NCBI RefSeq assembly: GCF_024362525.1
Contig: NZ_CP101458.1
Coordinates: 682,001-746,000, forward strand
DNA: 64,000 nucleotides
Reading direction: 5' to 3'
Origin: Natrononativus amylolyticus
Lineage (GTDB): Archaea > Halobacteriota > Halobacteria > Halobacteriales > Natrialbaceae
Shown: positions 17,261 through 26,096 of the stretch, piece after piece
Layout: each line of letters starts with the position of its first letter
Position numbering within the stretch: the first letter of the stretch is position 1
Position numbers and translations under genes: made by a program
The notes under the pieces: generated by a model
What the model saw: the letters and a program-made list of their open reading frames with translations, nothing else
What the model was told of the DNA's origin: nothing
The model's database searches: none

Positions 17261-20002
17261 TTATCGGCCGTCGCCGAACGTGAAGACGTCGTCCGCCGAC
17301 TCCTCGTCGGCAGCGTCGTCATCGTCTTCCGCAGCGTTATCATCGTCTTCCGCAGCGTTATCATCGTCTTCCGCAGCGTCGCCGGCAAGCGGGTCGTCGC
17401 CGGGTAGCAGCGGATCGCGCTCGTCGGATCCACTCTCGGGAAGCAGCGGATCGCGGCCCTCGAACGACTCTTCGCTCGACGCCGGCGCGTCGTCGACGCC
17501 GAAGTCCAGCTCAGCCGCGTCGTCGACGGCGGCCGGTTGCTCGTCTCCCGAGTGGTCGGGAGCGAACTGCTCCGCAGAATCGGCCGGGAGCTCGAGCGGC
17601 TCCGCCTCGTCGGTCGGCGCCGCGAGCACGTCGGTCTCGTCGTGTGCGACCTCGACCGGGAACGCACCCTCGAGGTCGATCTCGGCGTCGGTGTCGAATC
17701 TGTCGAGCGCCTCCGAGAGCGTCGACGCCTGGCTCGCCAGGTCGCTCGCGCTGCGAGAGACCTCGGTGAGCGCCGTCGTCTGCTCCTCTGCGGCGGCCGC
17801 GACGTTTTCGCTTTCGGCGCTGGTCTCCTCGGAGATCGTCGCCGCCTCGTCGACCATCGCGACGGCCTCCTGGGTCGACGCCGCCTGCTCCTCGCTGGCC
17901 GCGGAGATCTCCTGGACGCCGGTGTTCGTCTCCTCGGCGTAGTCGGCGATCTCGTCGAGTGCGTCAGCCGCTCGCTCGACGGAGTCGGTGTGTTCGGAGA
18001 CCCGGTCGCTGGTGAGCTGGACCTCGTCTGCGGTCCGCTCGGTCTGCTCCTGAATCCGCTCGAGGCGCTGTTCGATGTCTTCTGCGGCCTGTTTCGTCTC
18101 CTCGGCGAGCTCTTTGACCTCGCCGGCGACGACGGAGAACCCTTCGCCGGAGTCGCCCGAACGGGCGGCCTCGATGTTGGCGTTCAGCGCCAGCATGTTG
18201 GTCTGTTCGGCGACCTCAGTGATGAACTCGATCAGCTCGTCGATCTGTTCCATCTCGGCCTCGAGGCGCTCGATTTCGGCGACCGCCTGCTCGGATTCGG
18301 CCTCGATATCGTTCATGCCCGCGATGGCCGCCTGGGCCGCGTCCCGACCCTGTTCGCCCGTGTTCGCGGTGCGCTCTGCGATGTCGGCGACCTGGTTCGA
18401 GGAGGCCGCGATCTGTTCGATCGTCGTCGAGAGGCCGTTCATCTCGTAGGTGACCGACTGTAGACTCTCGTTCTGGCGGTCGGCGCCGTCGGAGATCTCC
18501 TGGACGGACTCGGTGACCTGCTCGGAGGCCGACCGCACCTCCTCGCTCGAGGCGGTGACCTGCTCGGAGGCCGTCGCGACCTCGGTGGCGAACGCCTTGA
18601 GCTGGCCGGTGGTCCGCTCGATCTCGCCGATCATCTCGTTGAACTCGACGGCGATCTCCTCCATCGCCTCGTTCTCGCTCGACTCGTCCATCCGGGCGGT
18701 CAGGTCGCCGTCCGCACAGACCTGCATGACGTCGCTGTACTCGTCGGCTTTCGCCTCGAGGTGGCGGTTCGTCCGTTCGGTCTCGGCGCGAGCCTGCTCG
18801 GCTTCCTCGCGGGCGTCCTGTGCCTCGCGGATCTGGTCTTTGAGCGAGTCGCGCATGCTGGCGAAACCGCCGTAGAGCTGTCCGATGCTGTCGATACGCT
18901 GGGTTTCGAACTCGACGTCGAGGTCGCCCTCCTCCATCCGGGCCGCCTTGGTGGTGAGACGGTCGATGGAACTCGAGATGTTGCGGGCGATCAGTCCTCC
19001 GATGCCGACGATCAGCAGGATCGCCCCGGCAGAGGCGTACAGGCCGTAGTCGCTGACGGTGTTGACGAACCCGTAGGCCTCGCTCTCGGGCGTGTGCGTG
19101 ATGACGACCCAGTCGCTCCCCTCGGTCACCCGCATCGCGGTCGCGAGGTAGTCGTCGTCCGCGTACTGGCTGCCGACCGACGCGCTGAGCGCGTTGGCGG
19201 CCGCTCCGATCTCGTAGAGCTCCGGTTCGTTGTCGACGTTCGCGAAGTCGATGTCGTTGTCGTACGTTTCACCGAAGGACTCCCCCGCGGGGTCCATGAC
19301 GATCGTCCCCTCCTCGTCCTCGGCGTTGACGATGTAGGAGATGCTGCCGTCGGCGTTAATCATCTCGTCGGAGTACGCCTCGAGGTCCATCGAGATGACG
19401 ACGAAGTGCTGGCGGTCCTCCGCGACGCTCGCGTAGGTGAGCACCGGCGTGCCGTCGTGGGCCTCGTCGGCACCGAGAAGGATCGCGCCGTCGGTCCACT
19501 CGGAGTCCGTGATCACCGTCTCGTAGTCGAAGGCCGCGGCCCACTGCTCGTCGGCGTCCTCGAAGGAGGCGCCGTTGAGGTCGCGATCCGTGCTGTCGAG
19601 GACCACTTCGTCGTTGATGTTGACGTAGTGGATGCTGTGTATCCCGTCTTCGGTCTGTCTGACCGAGGAGATGTACTGGTGTGGCCGCTCTTCGTCGCCG
19701 ATCTGTCCGGCGATACTCTCGACGAACAGCTCGTTACGGTCGTTCCACTGCTCGATGTTTCGAGCCTCGTGGTGAGCCAGCGTCTCCTGGTCGGCTACCA
19801 CCCGCTGTTCGACCTCGCCGGCGATCTGGTCTGTACCCACGTAGCCTGCTGCCCCCACGGACAGGCCGAGAATGAGCAACGCGATCATAAACTTCGCCGC
19901 GAAACTCCGTCTGATGAATTTCGGTAGTACTCTTCGAACCGGGCCTAACATACGACCGATAGCGGTCCTCACTCCCAATAAAACCTTACCTACAATTATC
20001 AT
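17261..20002 (-). CDS. methyl-accepting transducer (Htr), membrane bound
   Basis: A 913-residue chemoreceptor. TM1 is near residues 36-57, then a roughly 270-residue extracellular sensor region of dCache/CHASE-like size, TM2 near 325-345, a HAMP domain, a second HAMP-like stretch, and the cytoplasmic signalling coiled coil with hairpin tip near [19 protein letters not shown]. After the signalling domain comes an acidic tail of about 120 residues containing three tandem copies of DDDNAAE-like units, ending VFTFGDGR. The ligand is not predictable. It faces the chemotaxis operon tail to tail. The start used is the ATG at 20002; an internal ATG at residue 18 is possible. Confidence 0.93.
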   Translation of the reverse strand: MIIVGKVLLGVRTAIGRMLGPVRRVLPKFIRRSFAAKFMIALLILGLSVGAAGYVGTDQIAGEVEQRVVADQETLAHHEARNIEQWNDRNELFVESIAGQIGDEERPHQYISSVRQTEDGIHSIHYVNINDEVVLDSTDRDLNGASFEDADEQWAAAFDYETVITDSEWTDGAILLGADEAHDGTPVLTYASVAEDRQHFVVISMDLEAYSDEMINADGSISYIVNAEDEEGTIVMDPAGESFGETYDNDIDFANVDNEPELYEIGAAANALSASVGSQYADDDYLATAMRVTEGSDWVVITHTPESEAYGFVNTVSDYGLYASAGAILLIVGIGGLIARNISSSIDRLTTKAARMEEGDLDVEFETQRIDSIGQLYGGFASMRDSLKDQIREAQDAREEAEQARAETERTNRHLEAKADEYSDVMQVCADGDLTARMDESSENEAMEEIAVEFNEMIGEIERTTGQLKAFATEVATASEQVTASSEEVRSASEQVTESVQEISDGADRQNESLQSVTYEMNGLSTTIEQIAASSNQVADIAERTANTGEQGRDAAQAAIAGMNDIEAESEQAVAEIERLEAEMEQIDELIEFITEVAEQTNMLALNANIEAARSGDSGEGFSVVAGEVKELAEETKQAAEDIEQRLERIQEQTERTADEVQLTSDRVSEHTDSVERAADALDEIADYAEETNTGVQEISAASEEQAASTQEAVAMVDEAATISEETSAESENVAAAAEEQTTALTEVSRSASDLASQASTLSEALDRFDTDAEIDLEGAFPVEVAHDETDVLAAPTDEAEPLELPADSAEQFAPDHSGDEQPAAVDDAAELDFGVDDAPASSEESFEGRDPLLPESGSDERDPLLPGDDPLAGDAAEDDDNAAEDDDNAAEDDDDAADEESADDVFTFGDGR
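17319..17380. repeat. 21-bp tandem repeat, three copies, inside the transducer gene
   Basis: Three head-to-tail copies of TCATCGTCTTCCGCAGCGTT(A) at 17319, 17340 and 17361; the first two are identical and the third ends differently. On the coding strand each copy adds seven residues (AAEDDDN) to the acidic C-terminal tail. Exact identity suggests recent duplication or slippage. Confidence 0.9.
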
Positions 20003-20086
20003 GTGTGAGAATACTTTTTTCCGAGAACCGCCGTGGATTCATCCCGATCGGACGATACATGAATCAGCCGCGAGTACCCCGTCCCG

Positions 20087-21202
20087 ATGAGCGAGTCCGA
20101 CTACCGTTCGTTCGTCGACCGGACGCGTGCGCTGATCGAGGCATCGCCCCCGACGACGCTCGAGGAGACCCGGTCGCTGCTCGTCGATCCGCTGCTCGCG
20201 ACGCTCGGCTGGGACGTCCGGACGGACGGAACGCCAGACGCCGAGATCGAGGGGGCGGCCCTCGAGTACGTGCTCTCGATCGCGGAAACGCCGGCGCTGT
20301 TGGCCGCCGTCGAGCCGTTCGCGGAACCGCTCGCGGAGGCGCGGATCGAGGCGCTCGAGGCGACGCTGGCGCGAACCGGCGTCGACCGCGCGCTCTACAC
20401 GAACGGGCGAACCGTGTTGTTACTCGGGAGGCGCGGCGGTCGACTCGAGCGTGCGGCCGTCGACTGGGCGGCGCTCCCGGAGAACGAACGGGCGCTCACA
20501 GCGCTCGAGCGGTCGACGCTCGCCGCTCGACTCGAGGACCCCACCCCCGCCTGCGGCGCCCGGCGACTCGCGATCGGGCGAGAGGAACTCGTCGCCGCGA
20601 TCGTCGACGAACTCGCGGCGACGATCGGAGACGACCACGAGCCGATGCTCGAGGCCGCAACCGACCGGTTTCTCGAGGGACTCCGCGAGGAGCTGTCGAC
20701 TCCGCCGGTCGAAACCGGGGATCGAACGGACGACGAACTCGAGGCGGCCGGTCGAACCGCCGAGGCCGGTGGCGCTGCGGATTCGGAGAGCACTAGTGTC
20801 GACGCCGGGGCGACTCGCTCGAGCGGGGACGGAGATCGAGCGGACGGAGCCGAGGGGGCGGAGCCAGCGGGTACCGACGAGGGCGACGGCGAGTTCGTGG
20901 TTCGGTTCTTCGGCGAGCGCGGATCGGTCGGCGCGATCGGCCACTCGACGCCCGCGGGGGCGCTCGTCCACGCCGCGGAGTTCCTCCTCGAGCGCGGCCT
21001 CTCGGGGGTGGAACTCCCCTGGGAGGTCGACGGGGAGGTCGTGCTTGCCGGAGAGGGGCTCGAGGGGCCGTCTCGTCAGCTCACGAACGGCTGGTATCTG
21101 AATACGGCAGGGGATCGGGAGGCGCTGGCTGACCGGGTCGAGGAGTTGGCGTCTCGAGCCGGGTTGCGGGCGATGTTGAGGGGCGATTGGGAGAGTCAGT
21201 AG
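20087..21202 (+). CDS. unknown protein with restriction-type N-terminal domain
   Basis: A 371-residue acidic soluble protein. The first 150 residues resemble the N-terminal domain seen in predicted type IV restriction endonucleases and other HsdR_N-like proteins (helix, LLVDPLLATLGWDVR, then strands ending in YTNGRTVLLLG), but the nuclease residues E-x-K are not evident. Residues about 205-280 are a low-complexity acidic linker. The C-terminal 100 residues (VVRFFGERGSVGAIGHSTP to the end) form a second small domain also seen at the end of such proteins. It lies between the transducer and pilus operons and its 3' end overlaps the last pilin-like gene by 7 bases. Function not assigned. Confidence 0.6.
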   Translation: MSESDYRSFVDRTRALIEASPPTTLEETRSLLVDPLLATLGWDVRTDGTPDAEIEGAALEYVLSIAETPALLAAVEPFAEPLAEARIEALEATLARTGVDRALYTNGRTVLLLGRRGGRLERAAVDWAALPENERALTALERSTLAARLEDPTPACGARRLAIGREELVAAIVDELAATIGDDHEPMLEAATDRFLEGLREELSTPPVETGDRTDDELEAAGRTAEAGGAADSESTSVDAGATRSSGDGDRADGAEGAEPAGTDEGDGEFVVRFFGERGSVGAIGHSTPAGALVHAAEFLLERGLSGVELPWEVDGEVVLAGEGLEGPSRQLTNGWYLNTAGDREALADRVEELASRAGLRAMLRGDWESQ

Positions 21203-21942
21203 TCGATGTCGACGACGACAATATCAATAGTGACCTTATCAGCATCACAGGTATAGGTATCGTCCTCAAATTCCCATTGTTTATTCTCGTCTTCGGGATC
21301 AAGAACATCCTCCCATACTTGGCTAGTGCTGGATTCGCCAGTGATTGTGATTTCAACAGCATCATTTTCCTCGACTGTTTTTCGTATCGACTCTTGCTCC
21401 GTGACAGTAAGTTCGAGGCTCCCGGAACTCTGTAGCGAACGATCAGTCGGTTCGATAACGACGAGCGAGATCAGTCCTGTGTTTTCCCCGCAACTCATTC
21501 GAGGCTCCCGTAGCGCGACGCTGCCCTCTCCATCGTCGCTGTGTCTGAAGATGCCACCGCCCTCGTAGGCGACGACTTCGGAGCCGAGTTGGTACTCGAG
21601 TGAACCGATCGGGACTTTTTCGCCGTCGAATTCTCCGTCGACCTCGAGTTCTGCACCGCCGTCTCCCGTACTGATCGTTCCGTCCCGAAGTGCGAGTTCA
21701 CCCGATCGTTCCTCGATTGCATCGTAGCGCATCACGTCGTTGAAGTTGTCTGCGAGGGCGTCCATCGCTCGTTCGGCGTTGTGGATCTGTTCGCCCTCCT
21801 GGTAGTCCTCCATTGCCTGGAAGCCGGTAACGTACAGTAGCCCGACCGAGCCGATGATGATGGCGAACACGAGGACGAAGCCCATGACTTCGCTGACTGC
21901 GCGATCTCGGCCGTCGCTGTCAGAATCAATTACTCGAGTCAT
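21196..21942 (-). CDS. pilin-like protein 5 of the pilus operon
   Basis: A 248-residue protein with an archaeal pilin-like N-terminus: charged residues, then DRAVSEVMGFVLVFAIIIG, an S/V-rich hydrophobic helix (about residues 14-37) preceded by a possible prepilin-peptidase site. The rest is a beta-rich acidic ectodomain with two Cys (about residues 152 and 234). It is the last gene of the pil operon and overlaps the gene before it by 4 bases. It may be a minor pilin. GC is visibly lower than in pilB and pilC. Confidence 0.75.
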   Translation of the reverse strand: MTRVIDSDSDGRDRAVSEVMGFVLVFAIIIGSVGLLYVTGFQAMEDYQEGEQIHNAERAMDALADNFNDVMRYDAIEERSGELALRDGTISTGDGGAELEVDGEFDGEKVPIGSLEYQLGSEVVAYEGGGIFRHSDDGEGSVALREPRMSCGENTGLISLVVIEPTDRSLQSSGSLELTVTEQESIRKTVEENDAVEITITGESSTSQVWEDVLDPEDENKQWEFEDDTYTCDADKVTIDIVVVDIDY

Positions 21943-22457
21943 ACGTTCTGAATCGAAACCCCCTCGTCTCCCGTAGAGACGATTTCGATGCTACCGCCGC
22001 GAGCCTCACTATCTTCGGCGACATTAGCCGATACTGGAACAAACACCGTCACGTCCTCGTTGTCGGCAGACAGTTTCAAACAGGAGTCTTTTATTTCATT
22101 TTCGTTCTCATCTTCATATTCTCTGATCATCCAGGCATCCGGTTCGTCACATTCATCGTACAACTCGACCGTATACGTCGAACTAGCAACTCGTTGAGGG
22201 TGTGACGTTCGAAGCGTTACTTTGTCATCGTCCTCCGTTGCCAGTCGATCGGCATCCGAGAGTTCACCCGACAGTCGCTCGCCGATCGTCTTGAGGGAGC
22301 CCTCCGCGCTCCGTTCGGTTTCGGACTCGAGCAGCGAGCCGGCACCGAGCATGAGCCCGGAGATCAGAACTGCAGTGATCCCGAGCGTTATCACGTGGGT
22401 GACCGTAATCGAAACGGCACGGTCGTCATTACGAAATCGTGTGTGCGTTCGATCCAT
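21939..22457 (-). CDS. pilin-like protein 4 of the pilus operon
   Basis: A 172-residue membrane-anchored protein. The N-terminal motif DDRAVSITVTHVITLGITAVLISG (about residues 10-33, with one hydrophobic helix) is followed by an acidic extracytoplasmic domain with two Cys pairs of unknown pairing. Part of the overlapped operon: it begins at the last base of the preceding gene and ends within the next start. Probably a minor pilin or pilus assembly factor. Confidence 0.7.
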   Translation of the reverse strand: MDRTHTRFRNDDRAVSITVTHVITLGITAVLISGLMLGAGSLLESETERSAEGSLKTIGERLSGELSDADRLATEDDDKVTLRTSHPQRVASSTYTVELYDECDEPDAWMIREYEDENENEIKDSCLKLSADNEDVTVFVPVSANVAEDSEARGGSIEIVSTGDEGVSIQNV

Positions 22458-22906
22458 TAGCTCTCACCCTTGTTAGGACAGTCCCCACCGGAAATGCCCT
22501 CGATCGTTTTCTCGACGGATACGTCGGTAGATTCGTAAATATACGTCAGATCGACACTGTCCTCGTTATTGTTTATACTAATCTCTTCCTGTGGAATATC
22601 CACGACCGCGGACCTCGAGTCGGATACCGATTGGTGATAGAGCTCTGCGAACGCTTTGATTTCCTCCATCTCCTCGTCGGTGTCTTCGAGGTCTTCTGCT
22701 TCGTGAACGAAGCAGCCAATGCCCTGTTTGATCTCGAGTTCGACCGTACTCGCGTGAGCAGTTTCGCCGCTTGTTCCACTCGAGGAAACCGTCTGCGTGT
22801 ACAGCAAGCCGTTGAACACCACAACCACCCCGAGAATGATGAATGCGATCGCGATCGCAGAGACGAGGATCAATTGTCCACGATCCCGAGAACGGCCGCT
22901 TACCAT
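22457..22906 (-). CDS. pilin-like protein 3 of the pilus operon
   Basis: A 149-residue protein with a short basic start, the motif DRGQLILVSAIAIAFIILG and a single hydrophobic helix (about residues 8-33), then an acidic soluble domain with two Cys. The arginine-glycine-glutamine before the helix recurs in the two genes upstream. No function is proven for these families; context indicates a pilus subunit or assembly protein. Confidence 0.7.
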   Translation of the reverse strand: MVSGRSRDRGQLILVSAIAIAFIILGVVVVFNGLLYTQTVSSSGTSGETAHASTVELEIKQGIGCFVHEAEDLEDTDEEMEEIKAFAELYHQSVSDSRSAVVDIPQEEISINNNEDSVDLTYIYESTDVSVEKTIEGISGGDCPNKGES

Positions 22907-23550
22907 ACAACCACCCGCACTTCTACAACATTGTAGATGGCCCCATCATCCTCAGTCGGTTCATTTGGTATGGGATAATTAAATTCATCAGCATTCTCGA
23001 GTGACCCACTGTGGTCAGGTGTCCTGAAATCCTGATACTCGTAGAGCGTCACGGTGTAACTTGCCGTGACAGCAGTTGAGCTCGGTGATCCCTGATAGAC
23101 CAGATACAGGTCGTCTTCTGCCTCCCCGTCAGAGTCCTGATAAACGAGTTCGACATTGTAGTTTTGACCACGCTCACCGAACCGTTCCTCGAGAATATTT
23201 CCAAGTAGACTTCTCTCCTCGAGTACGTCCTCATCGCTGAAACGGTCTGCAGTATACGCCGTCGTTTCAGCAGGAGCATTGCTCCTGTAGAACTCTTGCT
23301 CTTCAGGGTCTTCACTCGCGTTCCAGTATCTAACCAGTTGGGAGAGTTCACCCTCATTTTCCGTAACGATCAACGCATCCTGCACCTCCTGTTGCGTCTG
23401 TGCCTGACTCGAGCGGTCCACCGCTCCACCGGTCGTCGGCGTGATCACGACCGCCTGAAGCGCGAACAACACCGCCATGAGGACAATGATAGCGCCGATG
23501 AAGCCCTCTAGTGTGTACGCCTGTCCACGATCGTTGTTTGTTCGTCTCAT
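22900..23550 (-). CDS. pilin-like protein 2 of the pilus operon
   Basis: A 216-residue protein. Residues 1-10 are charged, then DRGQAYTLEGFIGAIIVLMA forms the start of a hydrophobic helix that includes a glutamate (LEGF), as in true type IV pilins where Glu5 sits in the helix. An acidic, Asn/Gln-rich extracytoplasmic domain follows. It overlaps the next gene by 7 bases and is separated from the previous one by a single base. Confidence 0.7.
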   Translation of the reverse strand: MRRTNNDRGQAYTLEGFIGAIIVLMAVLFALQAVVITPTTGGAVDRSSQAQTQQEVQDALIVTENEGELSQLVRYWNASEDPEEQEFYRSNAPAETTAYTADRFSDEDVLEERSLLGNILEERFGERGQNYNVELVYQDSDGEAEDDLYLVYQGSPSSTAVTASYTVTLYEYQDFRTPDHSGSLENADEFNYPIPNEPTEDDGAIYNVVEVRVVVW

Positions 23551-23551
23551 C

Positions 23552-24034
23552 TTACCATACCCTCACGATCAGTCGGCAGGCGGGATCACACACCTTTTCT
23601 TCGACAGTGACGATCCGACTCGCACTCGCTGCAGTTTGCCCGTCTTCGTAGCTGTCGTCCGTTTCCCACTCATCACCGCTACCGAGTGGCTCGATCGTAA
23701 CGTGGACGTTATCAATAGGATCGCCTTGATTATTCACTCGCAATCCCATTTCGGTGAGGTCGACATCCTCGAACTCGTCCTCGTTCCCGAAATCGAGATT
23801 ATTCGGATCTCCATGCTCATACTGGCTCAGTATCTCCCCCGCAATCCGATCAGCCTGCGCCTGCTCCGCACTTCCAATGGACGAATCAAAGGGCGTCAGC
23901 AGCGACGGAACGAACGAGAAGACGAACGCCATCGCCAGCAGGAAGACGCCGATGCCGACGACGAAGTCCTGGGTGGTCTGGCCGCGCTCTGCGAGCGAGA
24001 GCGAAACGCGTCGGGGACGACTCGAGCCCGCCAT
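23552..24034 (-). CDS. pilin-like protein 1 of the pilus operon
   Basis: A 160-residue protein with a basic leader (SRPRRVSLSLAERGQ), then a hydrophobic helix (about residues 23-45) and an acidic domain. The ERGQTTQDFVVGIGVFLLA segment again has a polar/acidic residue just inside the helix, as in type IV pilins. Two Cys occur near the C-terminus (CDPAC). It starts one base after the pilC stop. Confidence 0.7.
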   Translation of the reverse strand: MAGSSRPRRVSLSLAERGQTTQDFVVGIGVFLLAMAFVFSFVPSLLTPFDSSIGSAEQAQADRIAGEILSQYEHGDPNNLDFGNEDEFEDVDLTEMGLRVNNQGDPIDNVHVTIEPLGSGDEWETDDSYEDGQTAASASRIVTVEEKVCDPACRLIVRVW

Positions 24035-24035
24035 C

Positions 24036-26096
24036 TCAGGCCACCATGATCCACGCCACGAGCGCGATCGTCGCGAGGACGATCACGTACTTGAGCCCGC
24101 TCAACAGGTCGGCGTCCCGGATGTAGCCGCTGATGAATCCCGCGAGGATCGCCTGGAGGGCGATCGCGTGGAAGAACAGCAGCGAGAGCATGTCGGTGTC
24201 GACGTTCTCGCTGAAGTCCGCGTCCCCGAGGTCGCCGCCGGCACCGCCGACGTCGCTCGTTCCCGCGTCGGCGCCGCCGGTCTCGAGGCCCGCCATCGTG
24301 TCGATGAACTGCGTCTTGAGGATGGCGATCACCGCGAGGAGGGTCATGAACGTCATGATGATGATGACGACCTGCATCAGGGTGCGGGACTTGCGCTCGC
24401 GTTCGATCTCGTCGTGGTTCTCGCTGGCGGTCGCGGCGGTGCGGAGGACGTCCGAGATCTGGTTCGAGGCCTCCTGGGCCTTGACGACGAGTTTGACCGT
24501 CCGGGCGAGTCTGGGGATGTGGTACTTGTTGTTGAACTCGACGAGCGCCTCCTTCAGGCTCATCCCGTAGTTGACCTTGGTGTGCATCATCTCGAACTCG
24601 CGGGCGAGCTTGCCGTTGGTCGTGTCCGCGACCGACTGCAGCGACTCGAGCAAGGTCAACCCCGTGTCGTTCGCGCTCGAGAGCTTCCGGAGGTCGTCCG
24701 AGAGCGTGTTGATGACCGCGTTCCGGGTCCGAACGTTCCACTCGCGGAAGATCGCCAGCGGGACCAGCGTCAGGTACAGCGGAACGTAGAGGTAGACGAA
24801 CGTTCCCCAGATCGGCGCCGCCTGCATCCCCTCCCAGCTGGTCGGTGCCGAGCCGGTCATCATCCCCATCGTGACGACGACGAGCGCCGCCGGAACGGTG
24901 AGCGCGAGCGTGTACAGCGGGTTGTCCCGGAAGAAGATGTGAGGTTTCCGGAGCACCTGGACCGTCTCGTGGGTGCCCTCGCGGTTTTTGATCCGGTCGA
25001 AGACGCTGTGCTCGCCGGTGAACTGTTCGACCAGCCCGAGGTTGAGCAGGCTGCGGTTCTGTGCGCTCTCGATTCGCTTGTCGTCGCCGCCGACCGAGAG
25101 GAAGCCGTCGCCGGGCTCGTCGTGTTTGACCGTCGAGACGAGCACGATGAACGCGATCCCCGTCATCGGAATCAGCCCGTAGACGGTCAGGTAGAGCATC
25201 CCGTCGGAGACGTCCGCGGAGGGGATCATCTGCATGATGACGAGGATGATGATGAGCAGGAGGGGAAACAGCGAGAGGGTCATGTACATCTCGCCGAACA
25301 GCTCGAGCGTCTCGAGGGTCGTCTCCTGCTCCTGTTTGGCGGTTCGCATGTGCTTTTCCTTCTTGTCCTCGAGGAAGCTCTCCATGTCACCGCCGCTGTT
25401 GATGATCGAGAGCATGTCCGTCAGAAACTGCGAGAGGTCGTCGCTTGGCGTCTCGATCGCCTGCTTGCGGACTGCGGTCCGATAGTCGATGTCGAAGTAC
25501 TCCGTCTCCTGGACGATGCTCTGGAACTCTTTTGCGACCTCACCGTAGGTGTCCTCGGCCTGGGCCATCGACTCGAGGATCTCGAGCTGGTTGAGCCCGC
25601 CGACCGACAGCGCGTACATGAACGAGATCGAGTCCGTCAGCAGCATGTTGATCTCGCGCTTGCGCGCCGACGCCCGCGAGTAGGGGATCGCGACGAGCGA
25701 GCCGAAGCCGGCGGCGAAGCCGACGGTTCCGAACACTACTCCGGTAACGAGCACCAGCGCCGGCACCCGCAGCGTCTCGATCAGTGAGAGCGCCGTCTCG
25801 TTCGGGACGGGCATCCGGGTGAGCGCCCCGACCGGCACCAGACCGGTCGCGAACAGCGCGTAGCCAAGGACGACGCCCAGGAACCACAGCACCAGTCCGG
25901 TGATGAACCCGACGCCCAGCGCTCGTGCCAGGTAGAGTTCGACGGTGTCGGCCATCCGGGCCTGGGCGAGTTTCAACTCGACGTCGCCGACGAACTGGCT
26001 GTCGTCGGAGAACAGGCGATCGTACAGGGGGTAAAACGCGTTCCCGAGCGAGTCGGAGCCGGCTGACATCCCCTGTGAGCCCGTCTGTAAACTCAT
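24036..26096 (-). CDS. pilC: type IV pilus membrane platform protein (T2SSF family)
   Basis: A 686-residue inner-membrane platform with two T2SSF domains, the layout of archaeal PilC/ArlJ/TadC fusions. Hydrophobic segments lie at about 60-85, 115-140, 275-330, 410-465, 585-605 and at the C-terminus. It anchors the assembly ATPase and guides pilin extrusion. Its start overlaps the pilB stop (ATGA). The symbol follows haloarchaeal usage; which numbered paralogue it is cannot be told here. Confidence 0.9.
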   Translation of the reverse strand: MSLQTGSQGMSAGSDSLGNAFYPLYDRLFSDDSQFVGDVELKLAQARMADTVELYLARALGVGFITGLVLWFLGVVLGYALFATGLVPVGALTRMPVPNETALSLIETLRVPALVLVTGVVFGTVGFAAGFGSLVAIPYSRASARKREINMLLTDSISFMYALSVGGLNQLEILESMAQAEDTYGEVAKEFQSIVQETEYFDIDYRTAVRKQAIETPSDDLSQFLTDMLSIINSGGDMESFLEDKKEKHMRTAKQEQETTLETLELFGEMYMTLSLFPLLLIIILVIMQMIPSADVSDGMLYLTVYGLIPMTGIAFIVLVSTVKHDEPGDGFLSVGGDDKRIESAQNRSLLNLGLVEQFTGEHSVFDRIKNREGTHETVQVLRKPHIFFRDNPLYTLALTVPAALVVVTMGMMTGSAPTSWEGMQAAPIWGTFVYLYVPLYLTLVPLAIFREWNVRTRNAVINTLSDDLRKLSSANDTGLTLLESLQSVADTTNGKLAREFEMMHTKVNYGMSLKEALVEFNNKYHIPRLARTVKLVVKAQEASNQISDVLRTAATASENHDEIERERKSRTLMQVVIIIMTFMTLLAVIAILKTQFIDTMAGLETGGADAGTSDVGGAGGDLGDADFSENVDTDMLSLLFFHAIALQAILAGFISGYIRDADLLSGLKYVIVLATIALVAWIMVA

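Noticed and set aside
18761-19927. A 388-residue plus-strand frame across the transducer gene
   Set aside because: Valine- and aspartate-rich antisense translation, typical of halophile shadow frames.
23754-25787. A 677-residue plus-strand frame across pilC
   Set aside because: Antisense to the clear T2SSF gene; composition is a mirror of the real gene.
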